Source: Entoloma clypeatum
Taxonomy: Eukaryota; Basidiomycota; Agaricomycetes; Agaricales; Entolomataceae
Assembly (NCBI GenBank): GCA_963565915.1
Contig: OY751493.1
Span: 1,984,001 to 2,048,000 of the forward strand
Direction of reading: 5' to 3'
DNA length: 64,000 nt
The notes under the pieces are model-generated. The model made no database searches and was not told where the DNA came from. It saw nothing but the letters and a program-made list of their open reading frames with translations. Positions within the stretch are counted from its first letter, which is position 1; each line of letters begins with the position of its first letter. Both the position numbers and the translations under genes were made by a program. Positions 1 through 11,523 of this stretch are shown piece after piece.

Positions 1-720
1 ACTCCAGAGTCCCCGCCCTTGCCGTCGATATGGTGAACCTGAAAAATCCTCAAGACAAGGTTGGGATTCTTCATGGGTGAAACTGACCTCCGTTACAAAC
101 CTGGAGGACATCTAGAGTTAGGGGTATGTCGAAGGCCGAAAGAATAGGCACAGACCCAGCGTTTGTTATAGTTGGATATAGAATATGATCAATATAGATA
201 GGCAATAACTGGAGAAAGCCCTGTTCCCCAGCGGTGGATATTGTATATGCGGTATGATCAGTATCGGTCCAAGCGTTTGTTCCATTTGAGAATCCACGAT
301 TCGCTAGGAGATCTAAGACGCCCTTGTAAGGGTATTTCTCAGAACCCATAAAGACCAGACTAAAGATATGCCATGAGTCTACTGCAGAGAAGCGGGACGC
401 AGTACATACTGTTCCAAAGTGTGAGGACAACCCGAGTCGTCAAAAACTTTATTTTTATTTGAGATGTGAGTGAAGTCTAAGGGATTGGACTGGCAACTCA
501 CTTTCGGTGGCAACTACCAGGTATCCGTTGACCAGCGGAGCTGGGAAAAGGATGAGATGTCTGGAGTATTGTTGAAAGAGCACCAACCTTCATAATCAAG
601 GTGCACAACACTCAGTCCAGTGACTCGACTCTGCCATTTAGAAACTACAACATCTGTAAAATCTAGTTCAACTCTTTTGATGAGGTCGAAGTTGCCAAAT
701 TTTTCTGGTGCGTGCGACAT
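1..720 (-). CDS. M16 family zinc metalloprotease, N-terminal part (runs off the window)
   Basis: Partial gene; it starts at the ATG at 720 and continues past position 1. Six exons read in frame: 720-588, 540-502, 446-410, 359-156, 100-88 and 38-1. After splicing the protein has the M16 signature HTLEH (HxxEH, zinc binding), formed across the 446-410/359-156 junction, followed by VFMGSEKYPYKGVLD and FSNGTNAWTDTDHTAY, then GFVTEVHHI. This is the group of yeast YOL098C and worm C05D11.1, large (about 1000 aa) M16C-type peptidases related to presequence and insulin-degrading proteases; substrate unknown. The 13-nt exon at 88-100 is needed to join NAG to FVTEV. It shares a 207-bp promoter with the divergent nuclease gene. 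Confidence 0.85.
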
Positions 721-927
721 GGTTGTGCTTCTAAAAGCGATCGGATGGCGTAGTTCCGGAACGAGGAAGTCTCGATTGGAAATAAATGGTGAAGGACGGC
801 GGGGGACAACAGGACTTGGTCGATGTCGGCCGACAGAAACTAGACGGCTCAATGCTCGAGTTCCTGCCGAGAGTAATGGCATACAGTCGACGACGCACTG
901 CACCAAAATGCAAGGCACGTGACTTTG
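721..927. promoter_or_regulatory. Divergent promoter, M16 protease / Ngl2-like nuclease
   Basis: The 207 bp between the two outward-facing start codons. It contains a CACGTG palindrome at 916-921 (as GCACGTGAC), only 7 bp before the nuclease ATG. CACGTG is the core bound by bHLH factors of the Cbf1/Pho4 type; binding here is inference. Confidence 0.4.
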
Positions 928-2606
928 ATGCCCCCCATTCAGCGTTTCGAGCGGACTCCTGAACAGACAGCTCTTTCTGAAGAACGGAGAGCAAAGAAAC
1001 TCAAGAATGCGGCTGAAAATATCACAGGACCTAGAATCCTAGAAAGACGATGGATAGACATACAAAACCCAGCGCAAGGGCTTCAACGCATCAAGGTCCT
1101 CACCTGGAATGTCTGTCTGTTCTTGTTCCCGCAATGGCCCTTGGATCTGACAAGTCTCTCTCAATAACCCAAGCTACTTGCGCAATGTTTAATTCGTGCG
1201 TATGCTAGGATTTTGCCCTTCGCAAGAGCTGGAACGATCAACAAACAGGGCGCAATCTGTTTCCGACCAGTAACTGCCTCAAAACTGGTCAACGCGAACA
1301 TATGCTCTATCGCGAACTACTAGCTCCCCAAGCCGATATCATGTGCCTCCAGGTACTCGGATTTGCTTGTTATAACTGTTCGCTTCTCATCGTGATTATT
1401 TTATAGGAAGTCGATCGCTTGGATAAGGTACTTCCTGTCCTTGAGAACGCAGGTTATGCGCACCACTATGCAGCCGGCGATGGGAAGAAACACGGATGTC
1501 TCATCGCGTTCAAACAAGACATGTATACTATGGTCGCGCACAAACTCGTCAAATATGACGACGAATATGTTCGATCTGACGGAGATGAAGCAGTCCGCCG
1601 AGGACGAAGCTTTCATACGAGAAATATCGGCTCTCTGGTATCCCTTCAAAGTAATCACAAAGATGAGGGTGCGATAGTGGCAACCACTCACTTGTTCTGG
1701 CATCCGCGGTAGGCAATGTAACTGCCTGACCTTCGTCGCAACTAATGAACTCACGATAAATTGTACACGTAGCTACACATACGAAAGAGCGAGGTTTGCT
1801 CTGTTTCCATTGCTTCACGGAATCATTACCCTTCAATCTGACAGGCAAGCGGGTATCTTGATCAGAGAGATCACGAAATTCAGGACTGACCTCGGGGTCG
1901 TTGGTTGGCCATGTATCGTCGCCGGTGGTAAAACCCCTTCAGTCAGGCATCTTCCCTTCTTCTTGGACTCACAACGAGCTCGTAGATTTCAATTTTGGAC
2001 CTGCCGACCCAGCATATTCCTTGATAACAGGAGACGTGTTGCTACCAGACCAAGAGGACGCCTTGCTCAACTCCTATGTCGTTCATGTTTCTGTTGACCC
2101 CGACGTTCCGATAACTGTCAAGGCTGTTACGGATGAAGGTGGTCAGGATCCCGACAGGGTTATTACGAATGCCCGGAAAGCGACAGCTGCAGATGGCCTT
2201 CTTTCTCTCGCAGAGCTCAAGGAATTTTTCTCACATTTACCACGGCTAACCAGTGCTTATGATGAGGGACATGTACAAATTCAACATGTACAAGAAATAC
2301 CAACGTTTGGAAGCCGAGTTGCGCTACCACCCACCAGGCGGGGCCAATGTGAACCGGAGTATACCAGTTACACTCATTATTGGAAAGCTGTCTTGGGTTC
2401 GTCACTTCTGAACATATATTAGGACCTCATTAATGTTTGCTTTTTTAGATTACGTCTTCGTCATCGACCCCGTCGACCGCCATCTCATTGTTGTGGGCCT
2501 GTTGTCGCTGCCTAAGCAAGCCGATCTTGAACCGGGTCTACCACAGAAAGACGTTAGTAGTAGTGATCATATCTCTTTGGCGGCAGACTTAGTTTGGCAA
2601 ACTTGA
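928..2606 (+). CDS. Ngl2/CCR4-type endonuclease-exonuclease-phosphatase family nuclease
   Basis: Probable RNA exonuclease of the Ngl2/Ngl3 (CCR4 nuclease domain) group. Exons in frame: 928-1110, 1174-1195, 1249-1352, 1407-1708, 1773-1793, 1845-1927, 1986-2396, 2449-2606. The joined protein reads LTWNLLAQCLIRR, then DIMCLQEVDRLDK (catalytic Glu of the EEP fold), TTHLFWHP, IVAGDFNFGP (catalytic D-x-N) and finally YVFVID with a D shortly before the end. Yeast Ngl2 trims 5.8S rRNA; Ngl3 is a poly(A) nuclease. The sequence does not decide between them. Two exons are only 21-22 nt. An earlier in-frame GTG at 919 exists, but the first ATG is at 928. Confidence 0.85.
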
Positions 2607-2777
2607 GGATAAATACCGCCTTGAACATCGTCGATTACTCCAAGAATAATATGCTAGAAAGCAGTGGAAATCCTTCATGATAAGAATTGTAAAATGTAAG
2701 AGAGAAGAGAGATTGATTGTTACGACAAACTGAGGGATGCGTTGAAAGGGATGATGCAATCGTCAAGTCCAAAAACC

Positions 2778-5700
2778 TCATTTTCTCGCCACTCGATCAG
2801 ATCCTTCAAGCAGACTATCAAAAAATCCCCCAGCCGATTTCTCGTTACGTAGCTGAATCATGTAAATGATCCCTGTTCGAGCGCCCTTGTCGCTCAATTC
2901 AATAGCCACACCAGTTTTTCCGACCCTCTCGACCCCGTCCGTCAAGACGATGGTAGAGATCAGGACTGAATTTTCCTTATTTTCCGCCTCGACCACGAGT
3001 TGCTTAATATTAGTTGGATCTTGACGATAGAGTTTCAGTTTTGCAGACCCCAACGACTTCCATTGTGCGTGTTGCTGCTGCAAGAACACTTTGCATTTCA
3101 TGGTCGCAGATATCGTGGATATCACAGGTTGTGCGATTTTAGGTGTCTCTTGGACGGGCGAGTTGGGCGGGCTGGGTTCATCGAAAGAAGGGTCGTCCAT
3201 TGAGACCGCTCGAGAGGCAAGATGTAATGAAGGCAGCACAGGGCGAGGTTGCGGTGCATGGAGATTACCAAAGGAGCTACTCCGAGGAAGGAGATGTTGG
3301 CCATTTGGAGGAAATCCGCCAGGAAATGGTGGGATAGGGGGTGCCTGATTCTGCGAGTATTGCGATGCGAGGGAACGACTAGAGATACTGGTTCGCATTC
3401 GACCTGGTTCCGAAGGAGGCCGCGGGTGGGCGCCAGGTGAAAAATACCCAGGTGATCCGGGGGGACCTGGAGGTTGTGGGAATGGCTGAGAGTTGGAGAC
3501 AGGGGGTTGTTGAAACGGGGCCTGGTGTGCATGTGGCCCAGGAGCTGCTCTTGATCCAGGAAAATTGGGGTCATGCGTCGCTGGTCCGAATTGCCCAGCT
3601 CTTGGGTGTGCTGGTAAGCCTGGAAGTGACGGGCCTGGTGGGCCGTGGTGGTATGGTTGAGCCACTGAGGCAATCCTGGGGAGAGGCAACTGTCCAGCTG
3701 ACATCTCATGCATTGAAGACATTCTCTGAAACCCTGTCTCGGCGTGTCCCTCTGGCAATGCGGTTCTGGACATGATGCCCTCGGTTGCTCTGCCTCCCGT
3801 GTCCACGCCATGATACACGGAGGGAGGTTGCAATCGAGGCGACATAGCACCGGTCAAAAGAGAAGAAGACCTTTTGGTAGGGGGACTCGCGCTATAGTGA
3901 GGTTCTGGGATAGAAGAAGATTGCGGCGTAGACTCGGGACGATCGGGGACTGTAGGTATGGAATGAGACAGATGATTGAGCGGAGGAAGGGGTGGAGGCG
4001 GCTGTTTGGAAGGTGGAGGGACTGGGGATGAAAGGAGGGAAGGGCGGGTTCATTTCGCTTTCGTCGAAAGAGTGCAGACGACTCACTTGTCCCAGCAAAG
4101 TCGATGCATTCCTTAAAATGAGCCATGAGGATATTTCGAGCTTCCAGCGACTCAGTTTCGAGAACGAGATTTTCTTTCCTCATGATGGCCACCTTAAGAG
4201 CATTGGCTAGGGATCGTTTAAAAGCAATGCGAGACGGAAGAAGATCAGAGGATACAAACGTTCTTCATGAATTTCAGATACCCTCAAAACCTTGCCAGAA
4301 AGCGGGGGATAGCAAAGCCACATATCAGCATCTTTGAGGTCAGGTTGAGATTGATCCTCCGGAAGAATCTTTTCGCAGACCAGAAAGAGGTCTGAAAGGA
4401 GATAGATATGGCCAAGCATATGGACGACCTTGATGCCAGTTGCCTGAGACGTAAAACGAACGACGACGTCGCCAGAGAATCGAAGCTCTCGAGTGAAAGT
4501 GAGTGAGGGAGGTCTCATTTGCAGACGGACAACCTAGGGCCAAAAGAAAATCAGATGAATCAAGTGATTTTGGCATTGAGACGAAGTGCCTTGGGATTCA
4601 TGGTAAATATATCGATAGTCCGCTGGGTCGAAAGTCGCCTTTCGAGATCAGATAAAGACATGCCGAGAGTATCGGTGGATATTCGGCTGACTGACGTGTT
4701 GGCTGTCTCGTGTGACAGCCGCTCACTGCAGTAAACCACTGTCAAACGGGCGCCTCTATGACAAAGAAATGAGACACTCACTCGCCAGAGACGCTGCTTG
4801 CCCGAGGTGAACTACCCACACTTTCTGGGGCGACGTCTGTAGAGGGGTGAAGAACCTCGAGCTGCTTGCGGTGGGCCTCTACGACGCTCTGCGTCCTCGA
4901 GTCAATGACGACCTCGTCCTCTGCGCCAGGCGGCGCTGATGCGGAGGGAGCCGATGGGGAGGTGTTGGCTACGTTGATGGAACTTTGAGCCTCGAGGGTG
5001 TTGAGAAGTCGGTCTAGTGTCTCCAGAGCACCCACAAGTAATCGATGATCACTTCTACCCGGTGCAGTGCTTTTGAGGAGACGACCATAGAGCTTTTTGT
5101 AGTATTTTAGCCTGGCCTTGGGAAGTAGAAAGAGGTCGTCAAGGGTCCAAAGGGACATTGTGGCAGCCGGAGCCGGAGGGTTCGATGCGGAGAAGGCAGC
5201 TAATATATCAGGCAGCTTTTGATTACATTGAACGGGCAGCCAGGTATCAAAACCGCGGCGGAATCTGGTGCAGTACGTGGTATATGGGCCGTCTAGATCG
5301 TCGATCTGCAAAGGGAGATAGATTAACGGAGCATGAGGGGCGAGGATCGCACCCACCCATCGCATGAGCAAGTCGCCGAGGGCCTTTGGCGAAGAAGGAT
5401 TGGTGCCGATATCCTTTAATTTCTGGAAAAGGAATGGGCAGGCGATGGACTTGGAGGGAAGAACGGCATACGGAGAGAAGGGCACGATTGGCCTTGTAGA
5501 CCCCTTCTATGCTGCGAAACATGACGTCGAGTTCGGGGGGCGGGAGGTTCGATCTGGACCAGGCGGCGGCGACTTTCTGAATTGGAAGGGTGAGGTGGGG
5601 AAGGGGACGAGGTTGGATAGACTGACGCGGATGATGCCTGCAAGGAGGTCGACATAGGTCTTTTCGGTGTCGAAGAGGTCAGTGAGAGGATTGGGTTTTT

Positions 5701-5847
5701 TTGGCTTGTCGTGGAAGGAGGGGATGGAAGGAGAGGAGGGGGACGGGGGGACTGGGGAGGGTGTCAGCGGGAGGGGCTCGGAGGCTCGGGGGAACACTGA
5801 CCTGAGTCAAGGACGGTGAGCTCGTTGGGCGGGGGCTTGAGGTCCAT
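2778..5847 (-). CDS. Dbl-family Rho guanine nucleotide exchange factor (DH-PH) with C-terminal PH-like domain
   Basis: Nine exons: 5847-5802, 5751-5627, 5576-5472, 5422-5357, 5305-4782, 4725-4590, 4533-4260, 4206-4087, 4021-2778, giving 879 aa. The DH domain (about residues 35-240) has the helix NPLTDLFDTEKTYVDLLAGI and runs through TWLPVQCNQKLPDIL and LLKSTAPGRSDHRLL. A PH domain follows (about 340-500: RELRFSGDVVVRF, GHIYLLSDLFLVCEK, NALKVAIMRKENLVLETES). Residues about 500-740 are proline-rich and disordered. The last 115 residues (KCKVFLQQ, WKSLGSAKLKLYRQD, GVAIELSDK) look like a second PH-superfamily fold (RanBD/EVH1-like). It should load GTP on a Rho/Rac/Cdc42 GTPase at the membrane. 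The intron after ...FTMNPK starts GC, not GT. Confidence 0.85.
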
Positions 5848-5877
5848 GTGGTTCACGTTATGAAGCACGTGTGACAC
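5848..5877. promoter_or_regulatory. 30-bp gap between divergent start codons, with CACGTG
   Basis: Only 30 bp separate the RhoGEF ATG (5847) and the ATG of the next gene (5878). CACGTG lies at 5866-5871. With a gap this short the two 5' UTRs must overlap or one real start must lie further inside. Confidence 0.4.
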
Positions 5878-6694
5878 ATGTCGGACTCTCTCACCTATAA
5901 CATACGCTGGGTCGAGCGCACCTTCTCCTCCCTAGCCACCACAGACGCCCTCCTCGCCCACCAGCGCCATCTCCTCACCCAGCACGACTACGACGCCGCC
6001 CTCGCCTTCCTCCCCGCCCGCCACCGCCACTATAGGGTTCGTCCATCCCCCATCTCCCCCTCCTCGCTCACCCCTCCCCTAGCTCATCGGAGGCATCCTC
6101 CCCATTCCACTTTTCTATGCCTTCCGCAAACCCAACTGGAGCAACACCCGCTCCTACCTCTTCCTCACCGCAACCTCCTTTGTGGGCTTCCTCGTCGGCC
6201 ACGCTTTCTCCGTATCTGCCCATGTCAATTTCGTTCGTTCTATCGAGCATCCCGCTGGCTTCGACCAGGCATTGCAAAACATCCAGAGAGGCCTAGGCCT
6301 CCCGCCTCCTCCAGGTCCCGTCATCGTACGCCACGGTAGTAAATGGGCCGTCGATCACGATCCCCCAGGTGAGCTGTCCTCGTTCCCTCCTTCCTTCATA
6401 AGTATTATCACTTCATTGCTTCGCCGTTCAGATGCATCTCCCGCCGCCGGCGACTCGACTCTTCTTTCCTCAGCAACGTCTACTCATATGAAGGCCCTCA
6501 GCAGGTGGGATCAAATTCGTGCTGCTAATGCGCCAACAACCACCAGCTCCTCTTGGGATACCCTTCGCCAAAATCACGAAAGACAACATGTTGTTACATC
6601 ATTTCCTGTTGCCCGTGAGGACAGAACGGAGGATCGTGCCACCGAGCAAGCCGCGTTCGACCAGCTCTTGGAAAGAGAAAGAAATATCAGATAA
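5878..6694 (+). CDS. Unknown protein with one or two membrane segments
   Basis: Three exons, 5878-6036, 6083-6368, 6432-6694, 235 aa. No family recognised. The middle (about residues 54-90) is hydrophobic: LIGGILPIPLFYAF, then SYLFLTATSFVGFLVGHAFS after a short charged linker, suggesting a hairpin or two membrane spans. The C-terminal third is polar and likely disordered, with a charged helix at the end (EDRATEQAAFDQLLERERN). Codon-level continuity across both introns (YR/LIGG, DPP/DASP) supports a real gene. Small organelle membrane proteins in fungi often have this shape, but the location is not shown. Confidence 0.65.
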
Positions 6695-6843
6695 CGCAGC
6701 ACACCGTGCACCATGCCTAATGTCATGTACATACACACTACGAACCATTTAAACCAATTGTATGTATCGTACATAGTCTAACCATACAGATCTTGCAAAA
6801 AAAGGAGGTAGACATCAGAGTTCAAGCTTGCATCTGGTTACTC

Positions 6844-9618
6844 CTAGATCCCTGTTAACAAATTATGCATTGACCAATTACTCGTTAGAGACGACGATCG
6901 CTGATGCGACTGGGCAACTACTGGGACTCTAGCCAGAGTTGGTTCTTCATCGAACGGAGAACCCGGCAATGGCGCTGCAGCATCCTCAGCTAGTGGCCGT
7001 GAAATTTCATCTGTCCGGAAAAGAGTGGTGTGCGAGAACGGATAAAGAGGTACACCAACTTCCAAGGGTTGCTTTTGCGCTGTCATTCGCACAATTTCGC
7101 GCATCAGTCCTTGCAGGAGCCTTTCTTGTCGGACTTGACAAAAGGTTGAAAACATCTGAATGACGCCAAGCAGAAAGTATGACTTACTACCGATGGGCGA
7201 ACGGCGCCCATATTCCATCATCGCAAATCTACCCACTGATTAGGCTTATCCATCAGAATCAGTCACTTGATGCATACCTCAGAGCATTGATCTCTCCCCA
7301 GACTGTCGATTCCCGCTCACAATCGTTTATCTCTATGAAATATTTGCAGAGTTGCACTTGCACGACAGCGGCAAGATACCAACAGATCTACAATATCTCA
7401 GACAGAGGAAGAAACAGCAGAGGCATGCCTCACCGTGACAAACGGGTGTAATCTCGAGGTATCAAGGGACGTTGCGGATAGAACAGAACACGCGCCAAGG
7501 ATACAGCGTGCGGCCTGGACGCAGCGTGCAGTCGAGATATTCTGGGGGTCAGTGAAATCGATATACGGGTTGTGCAATGTAATCGTGGCACTGCCATCAT
7601 GCATTGATCAAGAAATGAATAACATTCCTTTCGTGCGGAACGACATACGCATGTGGAATAAGATGCACCATGTAGAGATCCGTGTCCAATCTGTTGCCGT
7701 CAAAAAAGTTGGTGACACCGTTGTTGTTTTTGAAGATCGGGGGTAAACACCGCAAGAAATCAGAGCTCACAAGCTCGTCCAGGTGGTGGAATCCTTCCAG
7801 CTGGAAGGGATTCCTGCTCTTGTTTGGCGGAACGGGAGCTCGCAGGTTTCCACGAACGTTAAAATCAGTTACTCTGCCAAATAGCATGACAGCCTTGATA
7901 AGAAGTATAAAAGAGTCTGTGTACTGCGACGGATGCCGTGTGAACACGTCTGGGGAAGATAGATTTTGAATGTTGTCTGCGATTGTAGTCTAAAGGACGC
8001 CATCGATGATTGTTCGGTTTCGGTATATCTGGTAAGTTGCTTTGCCGCACTCACCTCTGATTCAAAGTCCTCCGTCGGCAAGGGTAATTCAGTCCCGATG
8101 TCCCTCTCATCCACGGCATGAATCCAACCTCCAACAGAGGCTATTCGGTCAAATAGAATGGTCATCCACCAAGTCCTACGTCTTGTTTCCAGATCTCGTA
8201 GGTCCTTCGGAGGGGCGAGGTATGCTCCTGGTGAATTTCTCCCATGACTCGAAAATGTGCCAGGATAGTTCAAGCGAAGAGGGATCGCAACGCGAGTCTG
8301 AAAGCCTGCAAAAATCCAAACCTCCACCCATCGCCCTTCTTGATAGAAGTACCAGGAAAGAAGAATGCACGCTTGCATCACGGAGAAGATGTCTTCACCG
8401 CTTGCCATTGTCTTGTCGATATACTGCCTAGTTTTGCTTGCATGAAACTCTGCAAAATGATCACGTCGAGTCCCATCAGGGAGGGTGACCACATTTCGTG
8501 GCGACCACCGAGACGCTGCCGCACACTGGACTCGAACTTTAATACTATACAACCAAAATGAAAGTATCTTACTATGGCATGCAAGATAGCTGAATGAGGA
8601 AATCCGGGGTCTTTTGGAGGAAGATGCATTGAGGCGAGGAACGAAGGTCGGTGTAATACCCTTGATCCACAAGGGTCACATTTAAAGAAAACATCTATGC
8701 TAGAAGATGCATGAGGAACACAATTGCAGTGCAGAGTGAAGGGACACACTAATGATTCAACGTAACTGGATCCGGTAAATCTGAGTTCCACCCCAGAAAG
8801 AGCAGATCCATAAAGTTGTCTAACCCCGGTCCAGATAGGTCGTTCATAACATGAGAATCAGAAGTTCCACACTGATTACGCAAAGACGTTGCATTGCTAC
8901 TCGCAGTGTTCATCATAGACAATGATGCGTGGGGGAGAGAAATCATTGTAACGTCAGGTTGCGTTCTGCAAGGATTCTGAGACGATGCAACAGGTTGCGC
9001 CGTGGATGTACTGGCGAGCGCAAGGTTTGGAGAAATAGAGGGGGACAGTGCTCCTTGATGTTCAAACAAGCGAGATTTGAGATGAGCTAGTGGATGAAAT
9101 GTAAGCAACTTAAATAAGATTGATTAACATGCCCTACAAATCTCATTCTCTAATTCTTTGATTTTTTCAAGAGGATCTGTTTCAGGCGCCAGCGTCAAAC
9201 CTTCGACCGGATCATAGGAGCATTGAGGCTCTGTTGGATGACTAGGGTGAACACTGATCAAGTAACGTAGGTAGACTCGTGTGGAGAAACAAACGCATAT
9301 CCCACAGGCGCCGGAACACTGATCAAGGCCTGCCATTGTCTTCGACAGTTTAAGAACCGACCGTATCAAAGGGTGAACATCGTTCGAACTCACTTCACAC
9401 AAGTCCCACAGTGTGGCCGGGCCGCGTCGCATTTCTACAGGAAGCACATAGTCTGGCAAAGTAGACGCGGGAATTTGGAGCATACAAGTTTTCTTTTGCG
9501 ACATGATCGACAAGCCTGGAATAGCGTTATTCTTACTTGGAACAAGGCTTGAGGCCTGGCATACCTGGTTCCTACGCAGGGCTGGGCGGTTTGTGCTTGT
9601 GCTCGCAGTCTTCGGCAT
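6844..9618 (-). CDS. Zn2Cys6 transcription factor with fungal-specific regulatory domain (copy 1)
   Basis: Nuclear DNA-binding regulator, target unknown. Exon 1 (9618-9565) encodes MPKTASTSTNRPALRRNQ; the next exon gives ACRSCRKRKL and the next KCDAARPHCGTCVK, so a Gal4-type zinc cluster; the sixth Cys is in PTEPQCSYD. Exact joining between CVK and the TEPQC exon is not resolved. A short coiled segment follows (DPLEKIKELENEI). The middle carries the fungal-specific domain: QYIDKTMASGEDIFSVMQAC, LLSWYFYQEGRWVE, VAIPLRLNYPG, ETRRRTWWMTILFDRIASV and the DIGTELPLP loop. The last exons read ARCILGACSVL, GRFAMMEYGRRSPIGI and RLLQGLMREIVRM. A CACGTG lies at 9730-9735, about 110 bp upstream. Confidence 0.8.
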
Positions 9619-9973
9619 ACCTGTGTTAAGGCTCAAGTGTACAACAAGGATAACGAGGTTTGTATGGATGGTTGGGCGGTAATAGGCTCAGTAGCTTCCT
9701 GAAACGGCCAACGTTGCTATGTATATTTGCACGTGGCCCCGTTATGGGTTCAACAGAGCCCACAGTCGCAGCTTAGAACCTGCGTTCTCAGGTTAAAACC
9801 ACAAGCGAAATCTCTTGCATCTTCACACATCCTCACAATCATGCCAGGAGACGTGATATTGTCAATACATTATATCACGTTGCAATTCGAGAATAATAGT
9901 AACAACTTCGAAGAGGAAATACGAGGTCTGTAGAGGCCAGTCAAGTATCATGACCTGCATGATTGGATTGACA
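9619..9973. other. Intergenic, nothing recognised except CACGTG at 9730-9735
   Basis: This is the 5' flank of the Zn2Cys6 factor and the 3' flank of the YjbQ gene. No coding signal was found on either strand. Confidence 0.5.
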
Positions 9974-10824
9974 TCAACACTGTAAGATAGGCTGGAGCAC
10001 CGGCACATACAAAATTGTCGCGACAAGCTGTCGAGCATGTGGAATGTGACGAAATTCTGTCAAGTAGATACCTGATGTACCCAGGAGGTGGAAGAGGGAC
10101 GAATTCAGTCGAAATAATCTGAGAACTTACCTTGCCAGGTACCGAGATTCAATTTGCCATCCGTGATTGGGATTGAGATGGCGTTCCCAATCAGAGAAGC
10201 TTTGGTGTGCGAAACGCTGCAACGAAAACCATCCTCGACTGGGTGACATCGAGCGGAGTGAAAGTAACCCACGAGTCACTGACGAGGGCTGTCAGACATC
10301 AACACCAATAGAGAAGGAGACTTTTCCCACTCTGGTCCTTCATCAATGTGACACCAAGGTAGACTTTCGGGGACGATTCGATCCAATGCCATGTCCATGT
10401 CTGTTCATTACTCGAGCTCTGGCTGCAGAGTTGTTCAATAGTGTGTTCATACCTTTGCGGACATCTATAGAAGTAAAACTGTCATGAAAGAGTGTGTTAC
10501 CCGTACATTTTAAAGACACTACCTCTATCACAGTTTTCATTGATAGTCAAGGCGGCCGAGGTGTGCTTGCTGAAAGTGTTCATGGAATGGATTATTGAGT
10601 CATCATGGTTCGCTTCTCTATCATGAACCGCCCACTGACATGAAAAGAAAAAGCATTCCAAACTGCATGCAAGTATAAATCCTGCATCAACTTCAAAAAA
10701 AAATAGCTTGAAAAGAGACCTGGACATCTTGGAGGCCTGGGTTTATCTGGGCCAAAACCTCCTCTGTCACCAGATGACAGCCTTTTGCTTGCGTACGCAA
10801 AGAAAATGATTTCTGCCATCCCAT
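9974..10824 (-). CDS. YjbQ/UPF0047 family protein
   Basis: Visible only after splicing. Exon 10824-10720 gives MGWQKSFSLRTQAKGCHLVT then EEVLAQINPGLQDVQ; 10662-10640 (23 nt) FGMLFLFI; 10569-10523 KHTSAALTINENCDR; 10464-10453 (12 nt) DVRK; the exon from 10400 DMDMALDRIVPESLPWCHI then DEGP; 10216-10131 VSHTKASLIGNAISIPITDG then KLNLGTWQ; 10071-9974 GIYLTEFRHIPHARQLVATI, stop at 9974. These are the family blocks, including HTSAALTINEN and the GxxxxxLGTWQGIYLxEFR strand. The piece between EGP and VSHTK is not resolved and may hold a 9-nt exon at the CCCTCGTCA motif. Bacterial YjbQ has weak thiamine-phosphate synthase activity; its role in fungi is unknown. Length fits the family (about 140-150 aa). 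Confidence 0.85.
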
Positions 10825-11015
10825 GACTGTTCAGTTTTGATAAGTGTTGTCAAGACGAGGCTTTGAGAATAGAATTACGCACTCAGTACTATAGACTCTG
10901 CCTTACTTACGTAAGATCTACGTCCAAAATCAGAGGACTGTTCTAATAGTAACATCACAACGTTAAAAGCCCAAAATTCGGATCATCTCATAGAATTCTG
11001 CTGTTGGACGATAAG

Positions 11016-11058
11016 TACTAACATCAGCCCACACATCGGTCAGGCCACCTTTCGGTCA
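11016..11058 (+). repeat. Left terminal inverted repeat
   Basis: A 43-nt repeat starting TACTAACATCAGCCC; the partner is at 11524-11567 in reverse orientation. Confidence 0.85.
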
Positions 11059-11523
11059 GTCACAGTATGTCACACTCCCGAAAAGGTCAAATTTCGAATT
11101 CCGCAGTGCCCAAACGACGCAAGCTTTGGCGCAACGACAACCAAGTATTCGATTCGCGGCTATGTCTGTACATTACTAGATTAGAATGGTGATATAACGG
11201 AGAATATATAGATATGGATTATATAGTTGATAGAATGCAAGGCAGCTTGCTGAATTACGAGGGGGTCAATTTGGCTGATGGAAATTATAAGGCTGTCGGA
11301 ACTGTGCAATAGCAACATGGGTTAATCGACGCAACACACTCAGGATCTGTTTCAAGCTCCGATGCGGCATCTGTCGGCCAGCGTGACAAGTGGCCTCAAT
11401 TCGACCTCGTTGGAGGCTCTGTTCTAGACACAAATTACATTCAGAATGGACTAAAGGAATGTACTTTAGGCCATAGAAAAAGTTTGAGCTTACTTTACCC
11501 TAGTTTGAGGGAGATATTGGAGG

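Noticed and set aside
340..380. M16 protease without HxxEH (inactive homologue)
   Set aside because: Splicing 446-410 to 359-156 restores HTLEH.
10167..10487. A 106-codon plus-strand frame
   Set aside because: It is antisense to the well-supported YjbQ exons and has no recognisable motif.
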